From the NCBI GenBank assembly GCA_049889095.1, contig JBLJFK010000001.1: 64,000 bases of DNA, one strand, 5' to 3'. Below the pieces are notes generated by a model. The model saw only the letters and a program-made list of their open reading frames with translations. It made no database searches and was not told the origin of the DNA. Made by a program: the position numbers and the translations under genes. Within the stretch, counting starts at the first letter, position 1; each line of letters begins with the position of its first letter. This stretch comes from Ewingella sp049889095 (GTDB taxonomy: Bacteria; Pseudomonadota; Gammaproteobacteria; Enterobacterales; Enterobacteriaceae). Of this stretch, positions 53,411 through 62,794 are shown one piece after another.

Positions 53411-54418
53411 ATGAACGCCATTGCAAAAGAAGAAAAAAAACCCAGCTGTGATTCCGTGGTTAACAGTGTCGCTTACCGGGATGGAAAGCGTTTACAGGAA
53501 GTCACCACCCAAGACATTAGCGAAGTATTGAAAGAGCCAGGCACCTTTGTCTGGCTGGGGCTATGGCAGCCAGAAGACAGTCTGATGCGCACTATCCAGG
53601 AAGAGTTCGGCCTGCACGACCTGGCGATTGAAGATGCGCTCGCGGCCCATCAGCGCCCAAAAATTGAACAGTATGGAGAATCGCTGTTTATCGTCATTCA
53701 TACTGCGCAGCTGGTGGACGACAAAATAGAATATGGTGAAACCCACATTTTTCTGGGTAAGAATTTTTTGATCACCGTACGCCACGGCGCATCATCCAGC
53801 TATAAACATATCCGTGCCCGCGCTGAAGAGTGCCCGGATATGCTCGCTAAGGGTCCAGCCTATGCACTCTATTGCGTGCTTGACCTGGTGGTGGATAACT
53901 ATTTGGCGATCGTCAGTGAATACACCAAACAGTTCGACCATATCGAGCAAAAGATGTTTAAGTCTGACTTCGACCAGGACGCGATTCAGGATGTGTATAA
54001 GCTTCGCCGCGAGTTGTTGTCACTCCGTAACGCCGCCGTGCCTGCGGAAGATATCTGTAACCAGCTCAGCCACCATTACGAAGATCTGATCCCGAAAAGC
54101 CTGCGGGCATATATTCGCGACGTGCAGGACCATTCACATCAGGTGATCACCGTCACAGACGACATGCGCGAAATGCTCGCCAACGCCATGCACGTCAATC
54201 TGGCATTGGTGTCCGTGCATCAGAACGAAGTGGTACAGCGCCTTGCCGGCTGGGGTGCAATATTGGCGATCCCTACCGTGGTTTTCAGCCTCTACGGTAT
54301 GAACTTCAAGAACATGCCGGAGCTTAATGACGTGTGGGGCTACCCGGTGACCGTCGGGGTCACGGTCGTGGGATGCGTTTTGCTGTACTGGAAGTTGAAG
54401 AAGTCCGGGTGGTTATGA
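53411..54418 (+). CDS. CorA-family metal-ion channel
   Basis: A 335-residue CorA-type divalent-cation channel. The large N-terminal cytoplasmic domain contains FGLHDLAIEDALAAHQRPKIEQYGESLF. The two C-terminal helices include the selectivity loop YGMNFKNMPEL (GMN). Mg2+, Co2+ or Zn2+ could be the ion; sequence does not settle whether it is CorA-like import or ZntB-like. It starts 5 bp after the efflux channel gene, so it is transcribed as the fourth gene of that operon. Confidence 0.88.
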   Translation: MNAIAKEEKKPSCDSVVNSVAYRDGKRLQEVTTQDISEVLKEPGTFVWLGLWQPEDSLMRTIQEEFGLHDLAIEDALAAHQRPKIEQYGESLFIVIHTAQLVDDKIEYGETHIFLGKNFLITVRHGASSSYKHIRARAEECPDMLAKGPAYALYCVLDLVVDNYLAIVSEYTKQFDHIEQKMFKSDFDQDAIQDVYKLRRELLSLRNAAVPAEDICNQLSHHYEDLIPKSLRAYIRDVQDHSHQVITVTDDMREMLANAMHVNLALVSVHQNEVVQRLAGWGAILAIPTVVFSLYGMNFKNMPELNDVWGYPVTVGVTVVGCVLLYWKLKKSGWL

Positions 54419-54455
54419 GTGTTTTTCAGCTTTTAGAAAGCTGAGGTAAATTTTT

Positions 54456-55065
54456 AAATTCAAATTCAAATTCAAATTCAAGGTCGTGGGCGCCGGCCCA
54501 CACCGGGTTAAGGGCCGTAAACGCGGCCCTTAACAATCCGGCGTTTTTTTAACTGCGCGCTATCGCTGAATCGTGATGGCCGTGTTCCAGTCATCGCTGT
54601 TATAGCCGCAAAATTCCGCCGCGTTGCGGTCCCTTCCGTTCGGGTTCGGACCAACTCACGATAAACCTGTTCGTCGTTTCTCACCGCTCCTCCGGCGGCA
54701 TTTTTGAATGCGGCCCGGACTTTTTAAAAGACAAAAACAGATGAGGTTTTGAATTTGAATTTGAATTTGAATTTGAAAAAGCGTCGGCCGCGTTCAAAAC
54801 GACGTCGAGGGAGAGGCGCAAAACCGCGTGGAAGTTTACGCGGGTTGAAGCCCGAACTGAGAGTACCGCACAGCGGCGGGATTTTGCGGCTATAACAGAA
54901 ATACCTGAAACACGGCCATTGTGACCCGCGCAGCTGCTGTTTTTAAAAGAGCCGGAGATTCTTAAGAGGCGCGGCGATAGGCGCCTCTTAAGGCCGGCTT
55001 GGGTGGCCACCCAAGGCTCCCCGGTGTGGGCCGGTGCCCACGACCTTGAAGTTGAAGTTGAATTT
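54456..55065. repeat. Nested palindromic repeat element filling the CorA/MscS convergent gap
   Basis: There is no supported gene here; the region is a long imperfect palindrome. The outer arms 54479-54507 and 55020-55048 are inverted repeats of 29 bp with one mismatch. Both are flanked by AAATTC-type tandem hexamers (four copies at 54456-54479; related degenerate copies at 55045-55065). Inner arms 54597-54621 and 54874-54898 are inverted repeats of 25 bp with one mismatch. The centre holds four GAATTT units (54751-54774). Local hairpins include GTTAAGGGCCG / CGGCCCTTAAC (54507-54534), CTTAAGAGGCG / CGCCTCTTAAG (54961-54992) and the perfect CTTGGGTGGCCACCCAAG (54998-55015). The coding frames across it are low-complexity and probably spurious. 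Confidence 0.85.
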
Positions 55066-55123
55066 AAAAAAGCATTTCCGGGATTTACCAAAGCCAAAAA
55101 AGCCCGCCGCTCAGGCGAAAACC

Positions 55124-57553
55124 CTACCGTTTTTCGACCGGTTGCTCCAACACCATGGTTTGCGTCTGGCTCAAACTAATCTCGGCAACGCGCAGGGCTT
55201 TGAGGATTTCATACAGCAAATCACTTTTGGTTTCACCGACCACACGCGGAGTATTAACGTAACCGGTGACGCTAAGCACAATCCCAGTCGGGCCGAGTTC
55301 TTTGAAACTTACCGAAGGCGGCGGGTTATCGAGGATGGATTCATGCAGTCCATAACATTCCAACAACAAAGAGCGCACCTGTTCCGGGTCGATATCCAGT
55401 GGGAATGTCAACGTGATAGTGGCGACCCCCTGGGCATTACCCATAGTAGCGTTGCGTACGTTCTGCGAGATGAACTGCGAGTTGGGCACAATGACCGTCG
55501 AACGATCGCTCAGCTGAATTTCAGTGGCGCGCACATTGATGCGGCGTATGTCCCCTTCCACGCCGCTGATCGTCACCAGATCGCCCACTTTTACCGGGCG
55601 CTCGGTCAGCAGGATCAAACCAGAGATAAAGTTCTTCACAATCTCCTGCAAACCAAAACCGATACCAACCGACAGCGCACTGACGATCCACGCCAGTTTG
55701 TTCCACTCAATGCCCAGCGTGGATAAGGTCAGCAAAATAATCAGCACGTAACCGACGTTGGTAAACAGCGTCACCAGCGAAGCACGCATTCCCCGGTCCA
55801 TCATGGTTTTTGGCAGGAAATCGTTATCCAACCAAAGTTTGGCAGAGCGCAATACATACCAACCCACCGACAGACACAAAAAAGCGTTGACCGCATGTGC
55901 CGGGATGACATTGATACTTTCCAGCCCTTTCCCACCCCAGATATCCACTACTTTACTGAGTAACTCCAGCGGCGTCGTCGTACCGAAAGTCCCATTAAGC
56001 AGTGCCACCGCAGCGAACAGTACCAACAGGGCTTTACCTACCGCCGCAAACAGCGTTGCCGCCAGCAACAGGTGGCGCTCATTAATGCTCAGGCTGCTTT
56101 TGAGCAGGCGGCCACTGTAAGTCGTCGGCGCAAAGAAGCTTTCGCTAAAATCAACCACCAGATGAATAAGCAAATAGAGGCAGGTCAGCACCAAACCCAC
56201 CCAGACCAGTTCATAAGTCAGGAACCGGGCCAGAGGAATGTAACCAATCAACAGAGAAACAATGATGGCGACGGCAGTACCGCTGATGGCCAAATTGATA
56301 AAACCAGCCATGGTGGAGCGCGCTTCCGGCTGTTCACCACGCGCCAACATACGGCGACGCATACGGTTGACCCGCACAGGAACAACCAGGCAACTCAACG
56401 CCACTAACAGCGCCGAGATACCATTACCAAACAGCGTCACCGCCACGCTGGAGCCAACCAGATTATTCATCTCTTCGACAATGCCGAAAATAAAGATAAA
56501 TGACGCCAGCACGATCGGGAATGCCGCCATGGTTTTAGCGATAGGATCAGCCACACCAGGCAGCCGCCATGAAGGGTGACGGTTAGACAACAGCGCCGAC
56601 CCCAACCCGGCAATCAGAGAGGAGAAGACCGCCAGCGCGATAATAGATTTGGCGAACTCAAGCAACGGCGGCGACGTGTCTGGCAGACGGGTAAAGAACA
56701 GGCAAAACAACATCGCGCACATCCACTGGGCGACCACAATAATGGTGGTCGCTACAGTCGCCAGCAAGCTACGCCGCAGGCGCCCTCCCGGCAACCAGCG
56801 CGGTAGCATCCAGCCCAAAGGCCGATCGAATAATCGTCGGCCGAAGACTCCAACCACCAGCGCCAACAACAGATAAAGCGCAGACCCAACTCGCCACTCG
56901 GGTTGCCATGCCTGATCCCAGGCACTTTTTATCTGAGAATTGAAATCATCAAAACGGGCGATGTCGCTCTCTTGCGGGGAAAATAAGGGTGACCAGAAAT
57001 TGGCGCTGAGAATACTGCCCGAGTTGAGAGCAAGCTGCGTTTTCAACGTGTCGCGGCGCAGCGCACCGATTTGTGTCGACAAGTTCTGGGCACCGGTTCG
57101 GATAGCAGTAGCTTGCTCAATTTGCGCGTCCAGCAAGATTTTGCTGGCACTCAGTTTGCTGCGCTGGCGAACAACCTCTGACGTTTCTGGTAATGCACCC
57201 GCCGCCGGAGCGGGGCCAAGCACCTCAACCTGTGACTGGACCTGCGCCCGTTGCGGCCCAAGTGCCACGACCAGCTTGTCGGCATCTTCCGCAAGTTTTA
57301 ACGCATCATCATTTAGTGCACTGAGTTGCTTCTCTGTTTTGGCTGTCGCCACTTGCTGTTTGGTGGCATCGAGCCGCTTTTGCAGCGCGGTCAGCGTGGC
57401 AGGAGCATTAATCTTTATCGGTTCAGCCGCTTCGTTATTGGTGATAGTCGTTTGCAACGCCGCATTATCTGCAGCGGCCAGCACCGTGACAGGCGCGGCT
57501 AACAGCCCTAACAGCAGTGTCCACATCACAGACGATTTGAAGAAATTATGCAT
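55124..57553 (-). CDS. MscS-family mechanosensitive channel with DUF3772-type N-terminal domain
   Basis: An 809-residue large MscS-family channel. Signal-peptide-like residues are at the N terminus (MWTLLLGLLAAPVTVLAA). A periplasmic coiled-coil region follows (ATLTALQKRLDATKQQVATAKT, DUF3772 type), then about ten hydrophobic helices. The pore helix and beta domain are WIVSALSVGIGFGLQEIVKNFISGLILLTERPVKVGD, and the C-terminal domain ends at EQPVEKR. It releases solutes on hypo-osmotic shock. The start is uncertain; I used ATG 57553, while a TTG frame opens at 57571. No partner genes are visible. Confidence 0.88.
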   Translation of the reverse strand: MHNFFKSSVMWTLLLGLLAAPVTVLAAADNAALQTTITNNEAAEPIKINAPATLTALQKRLDATKQQVATAKTEKQLSALNDDALKLAEDADKLVVALGPQRAQVQSQVEVLGPAPAAGALPETSEVVRQRSKLSASKILLDAQIEQATAIRTGAQNLSTQIGALRRDTLKTQLALNSGSILSANFWSPLFSPQESDIARFDDFNSQIKSAWDQAWQPEWRVGSALYLLLALVVGVFGRRLFDRPLGWMLPRWLPGGRLRRSLLATVATTIIVVAQWMCAMLFCLFFTRLPDTSPPLLEFAKSIIALAVFSSLIAGLGSALLSNRHPSWRLPGVADPIAKTMAAFPIVLASFIFIFGIVEEMNNLVGSSVAVTLFGNGISALLVALSCLVVPVRVNRMRRRMLARGEQPEARSTMAGFINLAISGTAVAIIVSLLIGYIPLARFLTYELVWVGLVLTCLYLLIHLVVDFSESFFAPTTYSGRLLKSSLSINERHLLLAATLFAAVGKALLVLFAAVALLNGTFGTTTPLELLSKVVDIWGGKGLESINVIPAHAVNAFLCLSVGWYVLRSAKLWLDNDFLPKTMMDRGMRASLVTLFTNVGYVLIILLTLSTLGIEWNKLAWIVSALSVGIGFGLQEIVKNFISGLILLTERPVKVGDLVTISGVEGDIRRINVRATEIQLSDRSTVIVPNSQFISQNVRNATMGNAQGVATITLTFPLDIDPEQVRSLLLECYGLHESILDNPPPSVSFKELGPTGIVLSVTGYVNTPRVVGETKSDLLYEILKALRVAEISLSQTQTMVLEQPVEKR

Positions 57554-57724
57554 AAAGGAATATGTCCGCAACCTGGGAAATTATTTTTCAGTGTGATTAG
57601 AATAACGGCTAACAGACATTAAAAGATCAGGTTTTTTCTGTATTGGAGACAAAGTTCGTAAATAGTTTCCGACATGTCGATACCCACTGCGGGAGCATAC
57701 CGCCGTGGGACGTCAAAGACAGGT

Positions 57725-58543
57725 TTAACCTTGTTTGCCCAGCATCAGGCGCAATACAGCCGCCGAGTCCTGCGCTGGCAGTGCCAGAATGTCAGTATAG
57801 AGAGTGATGGAAATGTCACAGACTTTGGCGTGATCGACATTCTCGGCGCTTAACTCATTGAACATCTGCAATTTATCGCCGTATTTATCCTGTAATGCCT
57901 GACGTACCGGTGCCATCAGTGCCTTGGCTTTTTCGCCGCTGACAACGGTGGGTTGTGCCGTCTGGCCACTACCACTGGCCAACAGTAACGTGTTCATGGT
58001 GTCCAAATCTTTCTTAAACAGCTCAGGTGAAAGAACCTGTGCGGTATTGATCCCGCCGTTAATCTGCGGATAAAGAAATTTAAAACAGCTGCCGTCATTA
58101 CGCGCCTGCAGGGCCAGCATCTCTTCGAGACTGACCTTCATGGCGGCTATCACGTTGACATCTGGTGCAGTATTCATCCGGCGGGAAAGCAGGTCTGACA
58201 CCATCGGCTTGACCGTATCAATAGCTTCCTGCTGGGATTTTCCTTCTTTCTTCAACCGAAGAATATTGCTGCGGATCTGGCTGTACAACGCAGGTTCCTG
58301 CGCTTTAATGGTGCTGTAAATAGGTAAAGCGGAGAGAGTCTGGTCGATTTCCTGCGTTTGTTCATCTCCCTGCATGCGCGGTTTAATCAGCCCCGCATAC
58401 AAGGCATTGCCGCCGACTATGAGTACCAGAAACAGCACAATACCGGGTATACGGCCTATCTTGCCCTTTTTGTGCAAAGCAGCGATCACTGCGGCGACAA
58501 TCGCCCCGCTCACTGCCCAAACCATGACTTCATTCCAATTCAT
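57725..58543 (-). CDS. Uncharacterised membrane-anchored protein co-transcribed with yojI
   Basis: I do not recognise a named family. The 272-residue protein has two N-terminal hydrophobic segments (residues ~8-22 and ~35-52) followed by a soluble domain rich in Gln/Glu/Lys. That domain carries two Cys in comparable positions (NDGSCFKFLYP and HAKVCDISITLY) that could form a disulfide if it is periplasmic. It begins 13 bp after the yojI stop on the same strand, so it is very likely an operon partner. It might serve the exporter. That role is inference. Confidence 0.65.
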   Translation of the reverse strand: MNWNEVMVWAVSGAIVAAVIAALHKKGKIGRIPGIVLFLVLIVGGNALYAGLIKPRMQGDEQTQEIDQTLSALPIYSTIKAQEPALYSQIRSNILRLKKEGKSQQEAIDTVKPMVSDLLSRRMNTAPDVNVIAAMKVSLEEMLALQARNDGSCFKFLYPQINGGINTAQVLSPELFKKDLDTMNTLLLASGSGQTAQPTVVSGEKAKALMAPVRQALQDKYGDKLQMFNELSAENVDHAKVCDISITLYTDILALPAQDSAAVLRLMLGKQG

Positions 58544-58556
58544 TTGCTACTTCCTT

Positions 58557-60215
58557 TTAGTTTCCGATTTGTGCCACAGCATCGCGGCTGGCATCGGCCC
58601 GTGCCTCATCATGCAATTCTGTCAGTTTGCCGGAGCGCATCTCCAGCAGACGGTCTGCATGCTCAAAGTAGTGATCATCATGGCTGATTGCCAGCACGGT
58701 TTTACCCATGTCACGCAGACACGGCAAGAGTTCACGGTAGAAAGTTCGGCGGAACTGCGGGTCTTGATCCGCTGCCCATTCATCAAGCAGCAGGAAGTCG
58801 CGCCCCTCACAGGCCGCCAGCAGTAAAGCAACACGTTTACGCTGACCCTGTGACAGTTGCAAATTGGTAATGCGATCACCATCAAATTGCAGCTTCTCTT
58901 TCATATTGAGCCGCTGCAACCACGCTTCCACCAGTTGCGGATCCGGCGCAGTACCCTGCGGTCCCATCATCTGACCAAACAGATGAAAATCGGTAAACAC
59001 GGCCGAGAAGAGCTGGCGGTATTGCTCCTGGCTTTGTGCGGTGATCGGCACGCCGTCGAGCAGGATCTGACCCGAGCACGGCTGATATAAGCCGGTCAGC
59101 AGCATTGCCAGCGTCGATTTCCCGCTACCGTTGCCGCCGATCAGAAACACCAGTTCACGGCGTTTGATCGTCAGGTTGAGTGGTCCGACGCCAAAGCCTT
59201 GTTCCCCTGATGTCTCGCCATAGCTGAACATCAGGTCTCGCAGTTCAAGGGTATGCCAACGCTGAGATGCAGTTGACACGGAGAATTCCGGCTGATAGTC
59301 ACTGAGTTTCAGGGCCGTCAATTTACCAAACGCCACCTGTGCGCTGAGCAGGGTTGGCAACGCGCCCACTGCCTGCAACAACGGTGTACGCAAGAACAGC
59401 AGCGTCAGAGAATAGGTTGCGGCGACGTTGGTATCGGACCAGCCGAGCGTATTAGCCATGAAAAATACCAGACCTATAGCACCGAGCATCATAATGTTCG
59501 ACCAGTTGACTGCGCTGAGGTGGAAGGTGTCGGCACGCACAATGTGATGGCGATAATCTCCGGCGTTTTTTTGATATTCATCTTCATACAACTGTCGGGC
59601 GCGCTCACGGTTTAACGCCAGCTCTTTGCGCCCGTCGATCACCCTCTGATAATCCTGTTGCAGGTTGTCTTCCGACTCCCGTACATGGGTTAGATGACGA
59701 TAAACCCGCGATACCAGCGTAAAACTGACCGCAATGGTAACCACCAACCACACCACGGTGACCAACAGCATTTTGGGTGATAACCAGGCCAGATAGGCTG
59801 CCGAACCGAGCGTCAGGATGATCCCCTGAACAAGCTCAGGCAGGCGCACAAAAGCCAACGTGATCGCTCTCAGGTCGCTACTCAAGCTGGCGAGCAACTG
59901 CGCATTGCCAATTTGCTCAATACGTTCGATATCCGTATCTAAAATACGCTTGATAAACTGGCCGCGTAGACGGTAGATAAAGTGGTGCCCCAAGGTTGTC
60001 AGCGCTAGCTGAGAACCGAGCGTCACCATCAACAACAACAGCAAAAAGCCCAGGAATTGCGGCAATACCGCCAGTGTCGCATTAGTGGTCTCAATCAGTT
60101 TCAGATTGATAAAAGCAATCAGCCCGATCCCCAAGGCTGCACTGAGCAGACTCAGTACCATCACGGCTAAAAATGGCCAGCGATACTGCTTAAAGACAAC
60201 GCGTAACAACTCCAT
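58557..60215 (-). CDS. yojI: Cyclic-peptide ABC exporter, YojI/SyrD/PvdE type
   Basis: A 552-residue fused permease-ATPase. Six transmembrane helices lie in residues 1-300. The ATPase has Walker A GGNGSGKST, signature LQLSQGQRKRVALL and Walker B DFLLLDEWAADQDP. It is close to E. coli YojI, which exports microcin J25, and to pyoverdine exporter PvdE. A Fur-like box lies upstream at 60291-60309, so iron control is possible. The downstream 272-residue gene follows after 13 bp. The true substrate is not known here. Confidence 0.88.
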   Translation of the reverse strand: MELLRVVFKQYRWPFLAVMVLSLLSAALGIGLIAFINLKLIETTNATLAVLPQFLGFLLLLLMVTLGSQLALTTLGHHFIYRLRGQFIKRILDTDIERIEQIGNAQLLASLSSDLRAITLAFVRLPELVQGIILTLGSAAYLAWLSPKMLLVTVVWLVVTIAVSFTLVSRVYRHLTHVRESEDNLQQDYQRVIDGRKELALNRERARQLYEDEYQKNAGDYRHHIVRADTFHLSAVNWSNIMMLGAIGLVFFMANTLGWSDTNVAATYSLTLLFLRTPLLQAVGALPTLLSAQVAFGKLTALKLSDYQPEFSVSTASQRWHTLELRDLMFSYGETSGEQGFGVGPLNLTIKRRELVFLIGGNGSGKSTLAMLLTGLYQPCSGQILLDGVPITAQSQEQYRQLFSAVFTDFHLFGQMMGPQGTAPDPQLVEAWLQRLNMKEKLQFDGDRITNLQLSQGQRKRVALLLAACEGRDFLLLDEWAADQDPQFRRTFYRELLPCLRDMGKTVLAISHDDHYFEHADRLLEMRSGKLTELHDEARADASRDAVAQIGN

Positions 60216-60290
60216 AAGGCTCTCACTTTCTTAAAACAGATAAATAGCTAATAAAATTCTGTACGCAGTGTAATGAGGAGTGAGTTGATA

Positions 60291-60309
60291 TCAATAATTA
60301 TTCTCATTT
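60291..60309 (-). promoter_or_regulatory. Candidate Fur box upstream of yojI
   Basis: Read on the minus strand, AATGAGAATAATTATTGAT matches the 3' sixteen positions of the Fur consensus (AATGATAATCATTATC) at 13 of 16. It lies about 80 bp upstream of yojI. Confidence 0.5.
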
Positions 60310-60376
60310 TATCTGCTGGGCGCCTCAACGTGAGAAAAAAGCTGACAGCGGGCGAACCAGTTCCTAAACTTCTGTA

Positions 60377-61663
60377 ATGGATAAAGAACATGAACTTCAT
60401 CGAAGTAAACGTAATGCACTAGGGCTGCTACTGGCCGCGGCTGCTCTGTTTGTTGTCACGCTTTTTTTAACCCCCAATTTTTGGGTCTCCGGTCTGAAGA
60501 CTATTTGTGAAGCCGCGATGGTTGGCGCGCTGGCCGACTGGTTTGCGGTGGTAGCGCTGTTTCGTCGGGTGCCAGTGCCGTTTATCGCCGCGCACACGGC
60601 GATTATCCCAAAGAACAAAGACAAAATTGCCGATAATCTGGCGGCCTTCGTACAGGAAAAATTCCTCGCACCGGCCTCGATTGTCGAATTGATCCGCAAG
60701 CATGACCCTGCGCAGATGCTCTCGGACTGGCTGAATGCGCCGGACAACGCCCCACGATTCGCCGGGTATATGGTAAAAATGATGCGCGGTTTTCTGGATG
60801 TCACAGACGATCAGCGCATCGCTCAATTGATCAAGCGGGGGCTGTTTCGCGTGATCGACAAAATCGATTTATCGCAGTCGTTGGCCACTTTATTGGAAAG
60901 TCTGACCAAAGACGGCCGTCATCAAGAGTTGCTGGACCAGGCAATGGATCAGCTTGAGCAACTACTGGCTAAAGAGAGCACCCGAAAGCTTATCTCCAGT
61001 CAGATTGTTAGCTGGATGAAACGTGAACATCCTCTCACTGCCAAACTGTTACCCACTGGCTGGCTCGGCCGAAATGGTGCTGATATGGTGTCGAACGCGG
61101 TCAATTCGGTGCTTGATGACATGGGCAATGATAAAACCCATGCTTTCCGCAAAGGTTTTGACCGTTCGGTGCAGGGATTAATAGGAAAACTGCAAAACGA
61201 TCCGGTCATTGCCCAAAAAGCCGAGGAGATTAAGCAGTACCTCAAAAATGACGGAAAACTCAATGGCTATGTCATGCAGCTGTGGGGAGATATGCGCGGC
61301 TGGTTGAAAGAGGATTTGGAAAGCCCGGATTCCAAAGTACATACCAAAATAACCGAATCCGGTCAGTGGCTCGGTCAGGCGCTGGAGCACGACCCCACAC
61401 TGCGCGCGTCGCTGAATACGCAGATGGAAACGGTCGCCGCCAGAATGGCACCGGATTTCGCCGAGTTCCTCACCCGACATATCAGTGACACTGTAAAAAG
61501 TTGGGACGCAAAGGATATGTCGCGACAGATTGAGCTTAATATCGGCAAGGACCTCCAGTTTATCCGCATCAACGGTACGCTGGTTGGGGCGTTTATCGGC
61601 CTGGTGTTATATCTGTTGTCACAGTTACCGGCGTTGTTGCCGTGGGTGCTGGCGAGAGTTTAA
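60377..61663 (+). CDS. yjiN: DUF445 membrane protein YjiN
   Basis: A 428-residue DUF445-family protein. The N-terminal hydrophobic segment is NALGLLLAAAALFVVTLFL, followed by VSGLKTICEAAMVGALADWFAVVALFRR. A long charged helical middle follows. The C-terminal hydrophobic end is VGAFIGLVLYLLSQLPALLPW. It matches E. coli YjiN along its length. Its function is not established. It is divergent from yojI. Confidence 0.85.
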   Translation: MDKEHELHRSKRNALGLLLAAAALFVVTLFLTPNFWVSGLKTICEAAMVGALADWFAVVALFRRVPVPFIAAHTAIIPKNKDKIADNLAAFVQEKFLAPASIVELIRKHDPAQMLSDWLNAPDNAPRFAGYMVKMMRGFLDVTDDQRIAQLIKRGLFRVIDKIDLSQSLATLLESLTKDGRHQELLDQAMDQLEQLLAKESTRKLISSQIVSWMKREHPLTAKLLPTGWLGRNGADMVSNAVNSVLDDMGNDKTHAFRKGFDRSVQGLIGKLQNDPVIAQKAEEIKQYLKNDGKLNGYVMQLWGDMRGWLKEDLESPDSKVHTKITESGQWLGQALEHDPTLRASLNTQMETVAARMAPDFAEFLTRHISDTVKSWDAKDMSRQIELNIGKDLQFIRINGTLVGAFIGLVLYLLSQLPALLPWVLARV

Positions 61664-61696
61664 ACAATCTCCCCCTTTACAGAGGGAGCCGCAAGA

Positions 61697-62794
61697 TTAC
61701 TTAACCGTTTTGCTGAATGCATCCACCGCCAGAATAGCGTTGGCGACACCTTCCGGTGACAAATGTTGATTCAGATTACCGAGGGTATCGCCCTTGCCGC
61801 CTGCCAACGCGCCGACCTTCACCAGATTTTCGTAAGATTCATTTTCAAGATGCATCTCTTTTAAGGTGGTCGGCATTTTGATAGCGCGGTAAAAACGGAC
61901 ATAACGAGCAATTTCTTCGTCCGGACGCTGTTCAAGCACCATCTGCGTCAGCGTGCCATAAGCGACTTTCTCACCGTGGGTCAAGTGGTGAATATCCCCT
62001 GAAATCGCAGTAAAACCATTGTGGATCGCATGTGCGCCGGCCAGACCTGCGTTCTCAAAACCTAGTCCGGACAGCAGCGTATTGGCTTCAACCACGGCTT
62101 CAACCGCTGGGGTCACCAGTTTTTGCTCCACGGCGGTATAGGCACTGTAGCCATAAGTCAGCAAGGTTTTCTCACAGGCTTCGGCAATCGCCATACCGGC
62201 GATCGTCGGGTCACCGCCCACCATAGATTGTGAATGCGAACGCAGTACGGCCTGCGCTTCGACGAAGGTCGCCAGACCATCCGCAATACCGGACGCAAAC
62301 AGACGCACCGGCGCCTGCGCGCAAACCTGTGTATCCACCAGCACCAGATCCGGGTTTTTATCGTAGAAACGGTAGGTATCGAACACGCCTTCATCGGTAT
62401 AAATTACCGAGAGCGCACTGCATGGTGCATCGGTAGAAGCCACGGTCGGGACAATCACCACATTTTGTTTCAGTTCGTCAGCAATGGCTTTGGCAGTATC
62501 GAGCGTCTTACCCCCCCCCAGGCCGACCACAACATGAGTCCCAGCTTTACGGGCAATCTCAGCCAGACGGGTGATCTCATTCGATGACGCTTCGCCCTTA
62601 AATTTCTCATAGTGGAATGGCACTTCGGCTTTTTTCAATGACGCTTTAACGCGATCGCCAATAATGCCCCACACCATATCATCGGCTATCAGCAGAGACT
62701 TGCCCCCCAGTGCAGGCAAGTACTCACCAAGTTCATCCAGCACGCCGCTACCTTGTACGTATTTTCGTGGCGAAGAGAAGATAAATTTACTCAT
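61697..62794 (-). CDS. gldA: Glycerol dehydrogenase (NAD+, Zn2+)
   Basis: A 365-residue iron/zinc-type alcohol dehydrogenase that oxidises glycerol to dihydroxyacetone. Visible motifs are the NAD-binding VVGLGGGKTLDTAKAIAD and TVASTDAPCSALSVIYTDEG. The metal ligands are Asp in ASGIADGLATFVEA, His in LAGAHAIHNG, and His in HHLTHGEKVAYG. The start at 62794 follows AGAGG; a longer frame to 62824 lacks support. It is monocistronic. A Fur-like box lies 122 bp upstream of the start. Confidence 0.93.
   Translation of the reverse strand: MSKFIFSSPRKYVQGSGVLDELGEYLPALGGKSLLIADDMVWGIIGDRVKASLKKAEVPFHYEKFKGEASSNEITRLAEIARKAGTHVVVGLGGGKTLDTAKAIADELKQNVVIVPTVASTDAPCSALSVIYTDEGVFDTYRFYDKNPDLVLVDTQVCAQAPVRLFASGIADGLATFVEAQAVLRSHSQSMVGGDPTIAGMAIAEACEKTLLTYGYSAYTAVEQKLVTPAVEAVVEANTLLSGLGFENAGLAGAHAIHNGFTAISGDIHHLTHGEKVAYGTLTQMVLEQRPDEEIARYVRFYRAIKMPTTLKEMHLENESYENLVKVGALAGGKGDTLGNLNQHLSPEGVANAILAVDAFSKTVK

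Noticed and set aside
54681..55097. 138-codon minus-strand frame through the palindromic element (Ser/Asn repeat tail)
   Set aside because: It is a reading of the repeat itself: the SNSNSNS stretch is translated hexamer repeat, and both strands are equally open. There is no ribosome-binding site or domain.
62511..62518. Poly-C run in gldA as a phase-variation tract
   Set aside because: The frame is intact, and the Gly-Gly-Gly it encodes is the conserved NAD-binding glycine cluster of the family, so it is structural.
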